A stretch of DNA of 64,000 nt from Marinilabiliales bacterium (GCA_002869385.1 PKTB01000019.1:456-64455), one strand, 5' to 3'. Positions 51,107 through 60,625 are shown, numbered from the stretch's first letter. Notes: generated by a model not told the origin, from the letters alone. Numbers and translations are program-made.

Positions 51107-52165
51107 ATGAAAAAATGGAAATTATTGATACCGGGTTTAATTGTAATCTCAATGTTTACAGTTGTTTCGTGTGATTCAGGAGCGAAAGCCGGAAATGATG
51201 AAACTTCAGAAGGTGAATCAGAAGCTAAAACTGTAAAAGTTATTGAGCTTAGCGAAAAAGAAGTTGCTCGTGAGGTTGATTATCCTGCGAATTTACTTGC
51301 TAATGAGGAGGTATACCTGGCTCCTGGAGCTCCGGGTAGAATCATAAAAGTTTATCCCGAAGTTGGTGATAGAGTTTACACTGGTCAGATTTTAGTATAT
51401 ATGGACCCAACTCAGCTAAATACTTCAAAATTGCAGTTGCAAAGTTTGGAGAAAGATATGGCTCGTTTGGATACGCTGATTAAATATGGTGGTGTATCTC
51501 AGCAACAATACGATCAAATGAAAACACAGGTAGATGTTACAAAATCTAATATTTCTCTCTTAGCAACAAATACAGTATTAACAGCTCCTTTTTCAGGAGT
51601 GATTACTGCTAAATATTTTGAGGATGGAGAACTATATTCAGGAGCTCCGAATACTCAGGTAGGTAAGGCAGCTGTGGTTGTTTTACAACAAATTAACCCA
51701 ATAAAAGCTCAAATCAGTATTTCTGAAAAATACTTTCCAGTTATTGAAGAGGGTGCAGAAATTAGTTTAAGAACAGATATTTATCCCGATACTGTTTTTA
51801 TGGGTAAAGTAAGCTTGATTCATCCGACAATAAATGCGCAATCAAAAACTTTTAATGTTGAGATACAAGTAACAAATGAAGATGAGCTTTTGCGTCCAGG
51901 TATGTTTTCAAAGGTAAAACTTGAGTTTGCAAAAGAAACAGCTATGGTTGTTCCTGCAATTGCTGTACTTCAGCAGATGGGTACGAATAACAGATATGTT
52001 TTTATTTATAAAGACGGAAAAGCAAAAAGAATAGATGTCGAAATTGGGAAAAGATTTGATGACGAATTGGAAATTATATCCGATGATATTCAACTAGGAG
52101 ATATTCTTCTTATCTCAGGTCATAGTAACCTTATTGATGGTGCAAAAGTCAAAATTGCTGAATAA
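51107..52165 (+). CDS. RND efflux periplasmic adaptor (MFP) lipoprotein
   Basis: The 352-residue adaptor has a lipoprotein signal with lipobox VVSC, a lipoyl-like hairpin domain (GRIIKVYPEVGDRVYTGQIL ... TVLTAPFSGVITAKYFEDGE) with a coiled coil between, a beta-barrel domain, and a membrane-proximal domain. It links the RND pump to the TolC channel. The gene lies between the two in the operon with 22- and 20-bp gaps. Confidence 0.93.
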   Translation: MKKWKLLIPGLIVISMFTVVSCDSGAKAGNDETSEGESEAKTVKVIELSEKEVAREVDYPANLLANEEVYLAPGAPGRIIKVYPEVGDRVYTGQILVYMDPTQLNTSKLQLQSLEKDMARLDTLIKYGGVSQQQYDQMKTQVDVTKSNISLLATNTVLTAPFSGVITAKYFEDGELYSGAPNTQVGKAAVVVLQQINPIKAQISISEKYFPVIEEGAEISLRTDIYPDTVFMGKVSLIHPTINAQSKTFNVEIQVTNEDELLRPGMFSKVKLEFAKETAMVVPAIAVLQQMGTNNRYVFIYKDGKAKRIDVEIGKRFDDELEIISDDIQLGDILLISGHSNLIDGAKVKIAE

Positions 52166-52185
52166 AATTTTAAAAAGATCTAGAA

Positions 52186-55100
52186 ATGAGTATATATAAA
52201 AGTGCTGTAAAAAAACCGATTACCACTTTAATGGTATTTGTTGCCATTATTGTATTTGGTTTATATTCATTATCCAAATTGCCAGTGGATATGTATCCTG
52301 AGATGGAGTTGCCGGCAGTAACGGTAATGACAATTTATGCAGGTGCAAATGCGAGCGAAATTGAAGCAAATGTTACTAAACCTATTGAGAACTCCTTAAA
52401 TACTCTTGATGATTTAAAAGAAGTAACTTCAGTTTCCAGAGATAATATGTCTATTGTAACACTTGAGTTTGAGTGGGAGTCAAATCTGGATGAGGCAGCG
52501 AATGATATTAGAAATGCGCTTGAGTATATTAAGGATAATTTACCCGAAGGTTGCGATAGTCCTATAATTTACAAGTTTAACTCATCATTTATGCCTATTC
52601 TATTTTATGCAATTACTGCTGAGGAAAGCTATGAAGGGATAGAAAAAATTATTGATGAGAAAATTGTCAATCCGTTAAATCGTATAGAAGGTATTGGTTC
52701 AATTGGATTGTCTGGTTTGCCTGGGCGTACAATTTATGTGGAAGTTGATCCTGTTAAACTGGAGTCTTTGAATATGTCTGTTGAAATGGTTGGCGGCATA
52801 ATTCAGGCTGAAAACATTAATATGCCTGCGGGTAATGTGAAGATGGGGCAGATGGATTATCAACTTAAAGTTCAGGGCGAATTCGTTGAGAGTAATCAAA
52901 TAGGAAATATTATTCTTGGAAGTTATAATGGTCAAACTATAAAGGTTAGTGACATTGCCGAAGTCAAAGACTCAATCAGAGATATGACTATTGACGAAAA
53001 AATTAACGGTGTTCAAGGAATCAGAATGTTTGTTAAGAAGCAATCAGGAGCTAATACTGTTGAAATTGCAGAACAAGTGAAAAAGCAGATGATAGAGATC
53101 GAGAAGACTCTACCTCCTGATATGAAGATTGTGCCAATTATGGATGCGTCAGAGTTTATAAGTCATTCTATTAGTAACATTACAGAAACTTTGATGTTTG
53201 CATTTCTGTTTGTGATACTTGTTGTACTGTTTTTCCTTGGCAGGTGGAGAGCAACATTTATTATTGTACTTACAATACCTATTTCTCTTATTGTAGCATT
53301 TATCTTTTTAGGAATAACCGGAGGGTCAATTAATATCATCTCTCTGACCTCCTTATCTCTAGCTATTGGTATGGTTGTAGATGATGCAATTGTAGTTCTT
53401 GAGAATATTACAAGACATATTGAACGAGGTGCGAGTCCAAGGGAAGCCGCTATTTATGCAACAAACGAGGTTTGGCTTGCTGTAATAGTAACGACATTAG
53501 TAGTTGTTGCGGTATTTTTTCCATTAACACTTGTTTCCGGTTTAACCTGAGTAATGTTTAAGCAATTAGGTTGGATTGTAACAATTACCACTGTTACATC
53601 TACATTAGCTGCGATATCACTGACTCCAATGTTGAGCTCACGATTATTAAAACTAACGAAACCTAAAAAAGGTAGATTTAGTTATGATAAAACTATTAAA
53701 GTTTTCCTTGAAAAAACAGAAAGCTTTTATGAGAGATTAATTAGATTTATATTAAAACGTAAAATATGGTCATTAGGAATCTCGATAGCTGTATTTGTTG
53801 GAACGATGTTTATGGTTCCTGGAATTGGTACAGAGTTTATTCCGGAATCTGATCAAAGTCGTGTTGTAGCTACTATTGAGTTACAAACAGGACTAAGAGT
53901 AGAAGAAACTAAAAAAGTTGCTCGAGAAATAGAAGCGGTAATTACTGATAAATATCCTGAGGTTGAGATGGTATCTACTTCTGCCGGGTCAGACGATGAT
54001 GGTGGAGTTTCTGCAATTTGGGGAACATCTGGATCAAATATTATCAATATTTCAATGAAGCTTATTTCTGTTGATGATCGCGATCGTTCATGTTGGGAAA
54101 TTGGTGACGATTTTCGAGATGAACTTAAAAAGATACCTGAGATTGAAGATTTCAAAATTACATATAGTGGTGGAATGCAAATGGGTGGTGATAATACAGT
54201 ATCTGTTGAGATTTATGGATATGACTTTGATGCAACTAATGCGGTTGCCGCAGAGATAGCTGAGGGTGTAAGGGGAATTGAGTCTGCCAGAGATGTTCAA
54301 ATTTCCAGAGATGAAATGAAACCTGAATTGGAACTTGTTTTAGATCGTGATAAAATGGCAATGTACGGTTTAAATACTGCAACAGTTTCAATGACTTTAA
54401 GAAATAGAGTAACAGGATTAACTGCTACAAAATTCCGTGAAGATGGTGATGAATATGATATTGTAATTCGTTTTAATGAGGAATATAGAAATTCAATAAG
54501 TGATATTGAAAACATTGTTGTAATTAATCAGCAGGGTGTTAAGGTACGTTTAGGTGATATTGGTGAAGTAGTTGAAACCTGGATGCCACCTAATATTGAC
54601 CATAAACGTAGAGAAAGAATTGTTACAGTTACTGCAGCTCCTTATAATGCATCACTTGGAGATTTGGCAAAAGAGATTCAAACTATTGTCGATAAAGTAG
54701 AAGTTCCAAATGGTATTTTAGTTGATGTCGGTGGTGCATTTGAAGACCAGCAGGAATCATTTATGGACCTTGGTTTACTGATGGCATTATCATTAATACT
54801 AGTATATATTGTGATGGCTTCACAATTCGAATCATTTAAAATGCCATTAATCATTATGTTCTCAATACCATTCTCATTCTCAGGAGTTGTTCTTGTATTG
54901 TGGCTGACAGGTACAAATCTTAGTATTATTGCTGCACTTGGAGCCGTCCTGTTGATTGGTATTGTAGTTAAAAATGCGATTGTGTTGGTCGACTATATTA
55001 ATCTTATGAGAGACAGAGGTGTTGAGTTATATGAAGCAATTGCATTATCTGGAAAATCAAGATTAAGACCGGTACTTATGACAGCTCTTACAACAGGTTT

Positions 55101-55302
55101 AGGTATGTTACCTTTAGCATTAAGCAGTGGTGAAGGTTCTGAGATATGGAGCCCAATGGGAATTTCAGTAATTGGTGGATTGATTTTCTCAACCTTCCTA
55201 ACTTTGATTGTAATACATGTTGTATATGCAATCCTTGAAAGGCCAGGAGCACGTAAAAGAAAAAAACTTGCTCATAGAAAGCAATATAGTTCTATGGATT
55301 AA
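52186..55302 (+). CDS. RND (HAE-1) efflux permease with an in-frame TGA
   Basis: The 1,039-codon frame encodes a proton-driven RND pump: TM1 at the N-terminus, two large periplasmic loops, and TM segments including the proton-relay motif GMVVDDAIVVLENI. TGA at codon 455 interrupts FFPLTLVSGLT-x-VMFKQLGW between TM5 and TM6, where RND pumps carry Gly (LTG-V/I-MF). Both flanks are in one frame and full length. As standard code it would give a 454-residue fragment that cannot work and a 582-residue remainder. The operon arrangement says the gene should be functional, so an artefact or readthrough is likely. Confidence 0.9.
53548..53550 (+). other. In-frame TGA at conserved Gly codon of RND permease
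   Basis: The context is ACC TGA GTA in SGLT-x-VMFKQLG. The family has glycine at this place; GGA to TGA. Confidence 0.9.
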
Positions 55303-55316
55303 ATGAAAGAATTATT

Positions 55317-55610
55317 ATGAAAGCAATATTTATAGTTTTTAATCAGGCATTAACAGAAAGAGTAGAGTATATGCTTGATGGTTTGGGAATACGTGGTTTT
55401 TCACAATGGGAAGGTATTCAAGGACGTGGAAGTGTCGACGGTGACCCTCATTACGGAACTCATACCTGGCCGGAAATCAATGTAGCAACAATGGCAATTG
55501 TCGAAGATGCTAAAGTTGATGTTGTTCTTTAAAAGATTAAAAAGATTGATGAAATTAATAAAGAAGTTGGTATTCGGGCTTTTGTCTGGAATATCGAACA
55601 AACAGTTTAA
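55317..55610 (+). CDS. P-II-like small protein (PG0164-type) with in-frame TAA
   Basis: The 98-codon frame begins MKAIFIVFNQALTERVEYML and has QWEGIQGRGSVDGDPHYGTHTWPEIN and VGIRAFVWNIEQTV. This resembles the short ferredoxin-like, P-II-related proteins encoded next to RND pumps in Bacteroidota such as PG0164. TAA at codon 72 (VDVVL-x-KIKKIDE) splits the frame; GAA (Glu) to TAA fits. The gene starts 14 bp after the RND permease and ends before a terminator, so it is the last gene of the efflux operon. Function is unknown. Confidence 0.7.
55530..55532 (+). other. In-frame TAA in P-II-like protein (expected Glu or Lys)
   Basis: The context is CTT TAA AAG in VDVVL-x-KIKKIDEINKE. Glu (GAA) to TAA is one G to T change; Lys (AAA) is possible. 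Confidence 0.8.
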
Positions 55611-55625
55611 AAGTTAAAATATTTA

Positions 55626-55660
55626 AATAGGCTGCTTAATTTAAGTAGCCTATTTTTTTT
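55626..55660 (+). terminator. Rho-independent terminator of the efflux operon
   Basis: AATAGGCTGCTTAA (from 55626) pairs with TTAAGTAGCCTATT (to 55654), one G-T wobble, followed by a run of T to 55660. Confidence 0.85.
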
Positions 55661-55677
55661 CAATAAGAATGAATGTG

Positions 55678-55685
55678 TATCTTTG
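55678..55685 (+). promoter_or_regulatory. -7 box (TATCTTTG) of methyltransferase gene
   Basis: The box matches TAnnTTTG, 19 bp before a TTG start codon at 55705. Confidence 0.4.
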
Positions 55686-55704
55686 GCATCTAAAATGAAG
55701 TCTC

Positions 55705-56763
55705 TTGAATAAAGATTTACATAATATAATTCAAAAATCTCAAGTTTCAGGTTTAAAACTCAATGATTTGCAACATAAAACTATTGAGCAAATAAACTTA
55801 AATGTTGACAATGGAGAGTATAAATTTGAAAATATACTTTGTCCGGTATGTAGTTCGGATGATTTTATTACACTTGCAGAAAAGGATAGATATGGACTTG
55901 AAAATAAAACTGTAATATGTAAATCTTGTGGATTGGTGTATACTAATCCTAGAATGACGCAGGAATCGTACAATTTATTTTATGATACTTTGTATAGGAA
56001 GCTATATGTTGGTGAATCACAGCCATCAGATAAGTTTTTCCAGGACCAATATCGACATGGAAGAGAGATTTATAATTTTTTACAAAGTAGATTTGCAAAA
56101 GATAATACTACGATTAATGTTTTAGAAGTAGGATGTGGGGCAGGTGGTATTTTATCTTACTTTAAGGATAAATCATGTAATGTTCTTGGGGTTGACTTAG
56201 GTACTGAATATTTGAATTACGGAAAAGATAAGGGATTGAAATTAATGCCCGGAAGCTTAAAATGTGTTCCTGAGTCTTTTCATCCAGATGTAATAATATA
56301 TTCGCACGTTTTTGAACATATCCTTGATTTAAAATCAGAATTGGAATTAATTAAAGAAAAGTGTTCAAAAGAAACATTGTTATACATTGAGGTTCCTGGC
56401 ATAAAGAACGTTCATAACGAATATCAAATGAATTTTATGAACTACTTTCAGAATGCACATACTTTTAATTTTAGTTTAGTTAGTTTAAGAAATTTATTCG
56501 AAACAAATTGTTTCAAATTTATAAGAGGAGACGATTATGTTAAATCTATTTTTGTAATTGGTCAAGAAAATTCAGATAATGACATTACAAATGATTTTGA
56601 CAGTGTAATAAGCTATATTGAGTCAACAATAGAGAATCAGAAACAATACAAATACTCAGCAAAGAATATAAAATTTAAACTTATGAAAGGTTTCGGTAGG
56701 TTTCTTAGTTTTTTAGGCTTAAAAAAGCTGGTAAGCAAGTTGTTTTTTAAAAACAGGTTTTAA
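55705..56763 (+). CDS. Class I SAM methyltransferase with N-terminal zinc ribbon
   Basis: The 352-residue protein has a zinc-ribbon-like CxxC pair (CPVCSSDDF ... CKSCGLVYTNPRM) and a Methyltransf_23-type domain with the SAM-binding VLEVGCGAGGI (about residue 135). The C-terminal part ends in a hydrophobic, basic stretch. This type usually methylates sugars or peptides in surface polysaccharide loci. The only start in frame is TTG at 55705; an ATG ten bases upstream is in another frame and stops after five codons, so a small indel in the sequence is possible. It converges with the next gene, overlapping by 4 bp. Confidence 0.82.
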   Translation: MNKDLHNIIQKSQVSGLKLNDLQHKTIEQINLNVDNGEYKFENILCPVCSSDDFITLAEKDRYGLENKTVICKSCGLVYTNPRMTQESYNLFYDTLYRKLYVGESQPSDKFFQDQYRHGREIYNFLQSRFAKDNTTINVLEVGCGAGGILSYFKDKSCNVLGVDLGTEYLNYGKDKGLKLMPGSLKCVPESFHPDVIIYSHVFEHILDLKSELELIKEKCSKETLLYIEVPGIKNVHNEYQMNFMNYFQNAHTFNFSLVSLRNLFETNCFKFIRGDDYVKSIFVIGQENSDNDITNDFDSVISYIESTIENQKQYKYSAKNIKFKLMKGFGRFLSFLGLKKLVSKLFFKNRF

Positions 56764-57473
56764 TATAAACAGGCAACATAGTCATAATGTGGACCTTCTG
56801 CTAAAAATTGCATTTTAAAATTACATTCTCCTGCAACTGCATCCATAGTATAAGGATCAATGAAAAACCAGTTGAACTCACCGGATTTTTTATTCTTATA
56901 TTCCAGATTGTATAGTAATTCACAGTAATATTTATCAGATAATGGAATATTAATACTGCCATCATCTTCTAAGTATAAATATTGTAAATCAGATGAATCG
57001 AAGATTATCTTTCCTCCGGGGTTTAATAATGTACGTAATTGATCAAGAAGTTCCGGCAGTTTAGGTAGACTGCCAGCTATTCCAATGCCATTCATCAACA
57101 TTAAAATTGAATCGTAAGTTTGTCCCTGATACTTAAAAATATCTTCATACAAGACATTTTTTACACCCCTTTGCTTCATAACATCACAACAACCCTTAGA
57201 AATATCTAAAGCAGTTACATTATATCCTAAGCTTTGTAGATACAGACTGTGTGAGCCGGCACAGGCGCCAACATCTAATATGTTACCTCTTGCTTGCTGT
57301 AATGCTGTTTGTTCATGATGAGGCATTTTGTCAAACTCTCGAAATAAATGCTTTGCAGGTAAAATGTCTGTTTCTGCAATATCAGTATGAACAATGATAT
57401 GTGCGTCCTCATCACCATTAAGATAATCCTTACAGCATCGACCGAAAATATCTTTATCTTCATTAATTTTCAT
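56760..57473 (-). CDS. Class I SAM-dependent methyltransferase
   Basis: The 237-residue protein has a SAM-binding motif NILDVGACAGSHSLYLQSLG followed by NVTALDISKGC and the acceptor loop ILMLMNGIGIAGSLPKLPEL. The open frame extends to an ATG at 57494, but AGAGGGAG ends 4 bp before the ATG at 57473 and looks like a Shine-Dalgarno site, unusual in Bacteroidota; 57473 is chosen. The substrate is unknown. The gene is divergent from the sialic-acid-type cluster. Confidence 0.82.
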   Translation of the reverse strand: MKINEDKDIFGRCCKDYLNGDEDAHIIVHTDIAETDILPAKHLFREFDKMPHHEQTALQQARGNILDVGACAGSHSLYLQSLGYNVTALDISKGCCDVMKQRGVKNVLYEDIFKYQGQTYDSILMLMNGIGIAGSLPKLPELLDQLRTLLNPGGKIIFDSSDLQYLYLEDDGSINIPLSDKYYCELLYNLEYKNKKSGEFNWFFIDPYTMDAVAGECNFKMQFLAEGPHYDYVACLY

Positions 57474-57658
57474 ATAACTCCCTCTGAATCGCATTGAATT
57501 TAACGGATATATTTTAAAAAGGTTGCAAAATCTTAAGTACTATTATTTCCATTTATAGTTCATAGATTTAATTTTTTTTTAAATCTTAATCATGAAGTTT
57601 AAATTCTTGATTATAACTTGTTAACAAAGCACTGATATATCTTTAATTGATACTTGTA

Positions 57659-57689
57659 TTGTGTTAATTAAAAACTTTATGTAAGTTTG
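57659..57689 (+). promoter_or_regulatory. Promoter of the nonulosonate cluster
   Basis: TTG (57659-57661) and the -7 TAAGTTTG (57682-57689) are 20 bp apart, and the ATG at 57706 follows 16 bp later. Confidence 0.5.
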
Positions 57690-57705
57690 TAAAAGTTAAA
57701 ATTAT

Positions 57706-58602
57706 ATGGTAAAAATATTAATCAGAATATATAATTGGTTTAAATTACTCTCACAGACATTTTTTAGTTTGTTGAAGGTTCTATTCATGTCAGGGAAGGT
57801 GTTACAGGTAGATAAACAGGATAAGACAAACGAAAATCTGATTATATTAGGAAATGGACCAAGTTTACAAGACTTTCTGGATAAAGATTCTAAATATTTG
57901 GCAAGTATTGATTTAATGGCTGTAAATCATTTTGCTATTAGTGATTACTTTACCGAGCTGATGCCTAAATATTATGTTGCTATAGCTCATGATCTGTATT
58001 TAGAAGATGTTCAGGAGCATTTTGTTGAGGCAAGCAATAAACTATTTAAATCTATTGCAGAGAAAACAACTTGGCATATGATTTTGTTTATGCCAAGAGA
58101 AGCAAGAAAATATCAGAGGTGGCAAAAAGATATTTCGAAAAACAAAAATATTGAAATTAAATATTTTAACTTAACCCCTGTCGAAGGATTTAGATCAACA
58201 CGACATTGGTTTTATAGTAAGAATCACGGTATGCCCAGACCACATAATGTAATGGTTCCATCTATATATTTGTCAATATTGTTAAATCGAAAAAAGATAG
58301 GTCTTTTGGGCGCAGATCATTCTTGGTTACAAAATATAATCGTAAATAAGGATAATGAAGCAATGTTTGTGAATAAACACTTTTATGATCAAAAGCTTAC
58401 ATATAAAAGGTTTGATTATATGGGAAGAACGTTTTTATCATTACATGAAATATTAAATACTTTTTCACAGGCATTTAAAAGTTATCATATATTAAATACA
58501 TGGGCAAAGTCAAAAGATATTAAGGTCTTGAATTTAACTCCAGATTCCTTTATTGATGCCTATGAGAGACAAGAACTAGAAGAGTTTAAACGAAATAATT
58601 AA
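57706..58602 (+). CDS. GNGPSL-motif glycosyltransferase-like protein
   Basis: The 298-residue protein begins with a hydrophobic/basic region and has a nucleotide-binding-like LIILGNGPSLQDFL (about residue 45), then LMAVNHFAISDYF, KYYVAIAHDLYL, KNHGMPRPHNVMVPS and LGADHSWLQNI. The GNGPSL start and the position directly before neuB/neuA resemble GT42-type sialyltransferases and the DUF115 group, so transfer of a nonulosonic acid is plausible. The family assignment is not certain. The next gene begins 2 bp after its stop. Confidence 0.65.
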   Translation: MVKILIRIYNWFKLLSQTFFSLLKVLFMSGKVLQVDKQDKTNENLIILGNGPSLQDFLDKDSKYLASIDLMAVNHFAISDYFTELMPKYYVAIAHDLYLEDVQEHFVEASNKLFKSIAEKTTWHMILFMPREARKYQRWQKDISKNKNIEIKYFNLTPVEGFRSTRHWFYSKNHGMPRPHNVMVPSIYLSILLNRKKIGLLGADHSWLQNIIVNKDNEAMFVNKHFYDQKLTYKRFDYMGRTFLSLHEILNTFSQAFKSYHILNTWAKSKDIKVLNLTPDSFIDAYERQELEEFKRNN

Positions 58603-58604
58603 AT

Positions 58605-59480
58605 ATGTTGAAATTTGATAAACCAAAGGTTATTGCCGAAATTGGTTGTAATCATAAAGGTGAGATGTCTATAGCAAAAGATTTAATCCTTCTTGCAAAA
58701 GATTGTGGAGCTGATTATGCGAAGTTTCAAAAGAGAAATTCTCGCGAATTATTAACAGAAGAACAATATAATGCTCAACATCCAAATCAGATGCATGCTT
58801 ATGGAGATACTTATGGTGCTCATAGAGAATTTTTAGAGTTTGATGTAAGTCAACATGCCGAACTTAAAAAGTTTTGCGAAAGTAATGATATAGGTTATTC
58901 TACATCAGTTTGGGACTTAAGTTCTGCAAAGGAGATTGCAGGTTTAAATCCTGATTTTATTAAAATTCCTTCTGCTTGTAATAATAATTACGAAATGCTG
59001 GAATATCTTCGTGATAACTACAATGGAGATATTCAGGTTTCATTAGGAATGACAACTGTCGAGGAGGAAAAAACACTGATTGAATTATTCGAAAAAAATG
59101 ACTCTGCCAAAGATAGGTTGATTATTTTTTCATGTACTTCCGGATATCCAGTTGCTTTTGATGATATTGCATTATTGGAAATAGAGCGTTTATACAGAAA
59201 TTATGGCGAAAGAGTCAAAGAAATTGGTTTTAGTGGTCACCATTTAGGAATTGCTGTAGATATTGCAGCATATACCTTAGGAGCAAAATGGATAGAAAGA
59301 CATTTTACAAAAGACAGGACTTGGAAAGGTACAGACCATGCAGCATCACTTGAACCCGGAGGGCTTGGTAAAATGGTTAGAGATTTACATGCAACATATA
59401 AAGCATTAAATTACAAAAGATCTGAGATTTTAGAAGTTGAGCAAGTGCAGAGAGATAAACTTAAATATCGCAAAAAATGA
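58605..59480 (+). CDS. neuB: NeuB-type nonulosonic acid synthase (short form)
   Basis: The 291-residue protein condenses phosphoenolpyruvate with a mannose derivative. It has the TIM-barrel motifs IAEIGCNHKG (N-terminus), DYAKFQKR, FIKIPSACNNNYEML, IFSCTSGYP, GFSGHHLGI and the active-site IERHFTKDRTWKGTDHAASLEP. It lacks the C-terminal antifreeze-like (SAF) domain found in many Neu5Ac synthases, so whether the product is Neu5Ac, KDN or a phosphate cannot be fixed. Its TGA stop overlaps the ATG of the next gene in ATGA. One of two TGA terminators in the window; an in-frame TAA follows after eight codons. Confidence 0.85.
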   Translation: MLKFDKPKVIAEIGCNHKGEMSIAKDLILLAKDCGADYAKFQKRNSRELLTEEQYNAQHPNQMHAYGDTYGAHREFLEFDVSQHAELKKFCESNDIGYSTSVWDLSSAKEIAGLNPDFIKIPSACNNNYEMLEYLRDNYNGDIQVSLGMTTVEEEKTLIELFEKNDSAKDRLIIFSCTSGYPVAFDDIALLEIERLYRNYGERVKEIGFSGHHLGIAVDIAAYTLGAKWIERHFTKDRTWKGTDHAASLEPGGLGKMVRDLHATYKALNYKRSEILEVEQVQRDKLKYRKK

Positions 59481-60625
59481 AAACTATTGCATTTGTACCA
59501 ATAAGAAGTGGTTCATTAAGTATTAAAGATAAAAATATTAAAGACTTCAATGGAAAACCCTTAGTTTATTGGTCATTAAAAGCATTACAAGAAACTAATA
59601 GTGTAGATGAGATTATTGTCGCATTAGATTCAGAGAAATATAAGAATGTTGTTTTAAGTTTTGAAATGTCAAAGCTTAAGGTATATGACAGAGAGCCTGA
59701 AAATGCAGATGATACAGCATCAACAGAATCAGTAATGCTTGAATATTTAAATAAATCAGAATATGATAAAGATGATACTTTTGTTTTAGTTCAGGCGACT
59801 TCACCTTTAACGTCATCGGAAGATTTTGAAAAAGCACTAGTTGATTATAAGAGTTCTGTAAATGATTCTGTTTTGTCATGTGTAAGACAAAAGAGATTCA
59901 TATGGAACAAAAATGGAACACCTAATAATTATGATTATAAAAACCGACAAAGGAGACAGGATTTTGATGGTTATTTAATTGAAAATGGAGCATTTTATAT
60001 TAATAGAGTAGGAAATATTTTAAAAGATAAAAACCGATTATCTGGCAAAATCGGGATTTTTGAAATGCCTGAATATACTGCAATAGAAATAGATGAACCT
60101 GAAGATTGGATAATTGCAGAAAAACTAATGCAATCAAAATTGGTACATGCCTCAAGCTTTAAACAGATTAAGTTGTTTTTGTCTGATGTGGATGGTGTGC
60201 TTACAGATGCTGGGATGTATTATTCTGAGAATGGCGATGAGCTTAAGAAGTTTTGCACATATGATGGAATGGGCTTTAAGCTCTTGCAGGAAAAAGGTGT
60301 AAAAGTTGGAATTATTACAAGTGAGGATATGCAATTAAATAGTCGTAGGGCAAAAAAACTAAAACTCGATTACGATTTTCATGGACAAAAAGAAAAACTT
60401 GCAACAGTCGATAAACTTAGAAGAGAAATGGGAATATGTTTTGACGAAATTGCATATATCGGTGATGATGTTAATGATTTTGAATTGTTAAATAAGGTAG
60501 GATTGGCTGCCTGCCCTGCAAATGCAATAAATAAGATTAAGAATATTCCTAATATTCATGTTTTATCTAAACATGGTGGTAGTGGAGCCGTTCGAGAGTT
60601 TGTAGAATTAATTATTAAAAAATAA
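59477..60625 (+). CDS. neuA: Fused CMP-nonulosonate synthetase and HAD phosphatase
   Basis: The 382-residue protein is a fusion. Residues 1-225 form a cytidylyltransferase (IAFVPIRSGSLSIKDKNIK, LVQATSPLTSSEDF, ENGAFYINR) that activates sialic-type sugars with CTP. Residues about 232-382 form a KdsC-like HAD phosphatase: FLSDVDGVLTDAG (nucleophile Asp), GIITSED, HGQKEKL and IAYIGDDVNDFELL. In KDN or Neu5Ac-9-phosphate pathways the synthase product carries a phosphate that such a HAD enzyme removes before CMP activation. The same domain order is known in vertebrate CMAS and some Bacteroidota. ATGA overlap with neuB shows coupling. Confidence 0.85.
   Translation: MKTIAFVPIRSGSLSIKDKNIKDFNGKPLVYWSLKALQETNSVDEIIVALDSEKYKNVVLSFEMSKLKVYDREPENADDTASTESVMLEYLNKSEYDKDDTFVLVQATSPLTSSEDFEKALVDYKSSVNDSVLSCVRQKRFIWNKNGTPNNYDYKNRQRRQDFDGYLIENGAFYINRVGNILKDKNRLSGKIGIFEMPEYTAIEIDEPEDWIIAEKLMQSKLVHASSFKQIKLFLSDVDGVLTDAGMYYSENGDELKKFCTYDGMGFKLLQEKGVKVGIITSEDMQLNSRRAKKLKLDYDFHGQKEKLATVDKLRREMGICFDEIAYIGDDVNDFELLNKVGLAACPANAINKIKNIPNIHVLSKHGGSGAVREFVELIIKK

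Noticed and set aside
8358-53550. TGA as selenocysteine
   Set aside because: The affected positions are glycines in families with no selenoproteins, and three stops are TAA, which cannot encode selenocysteine.
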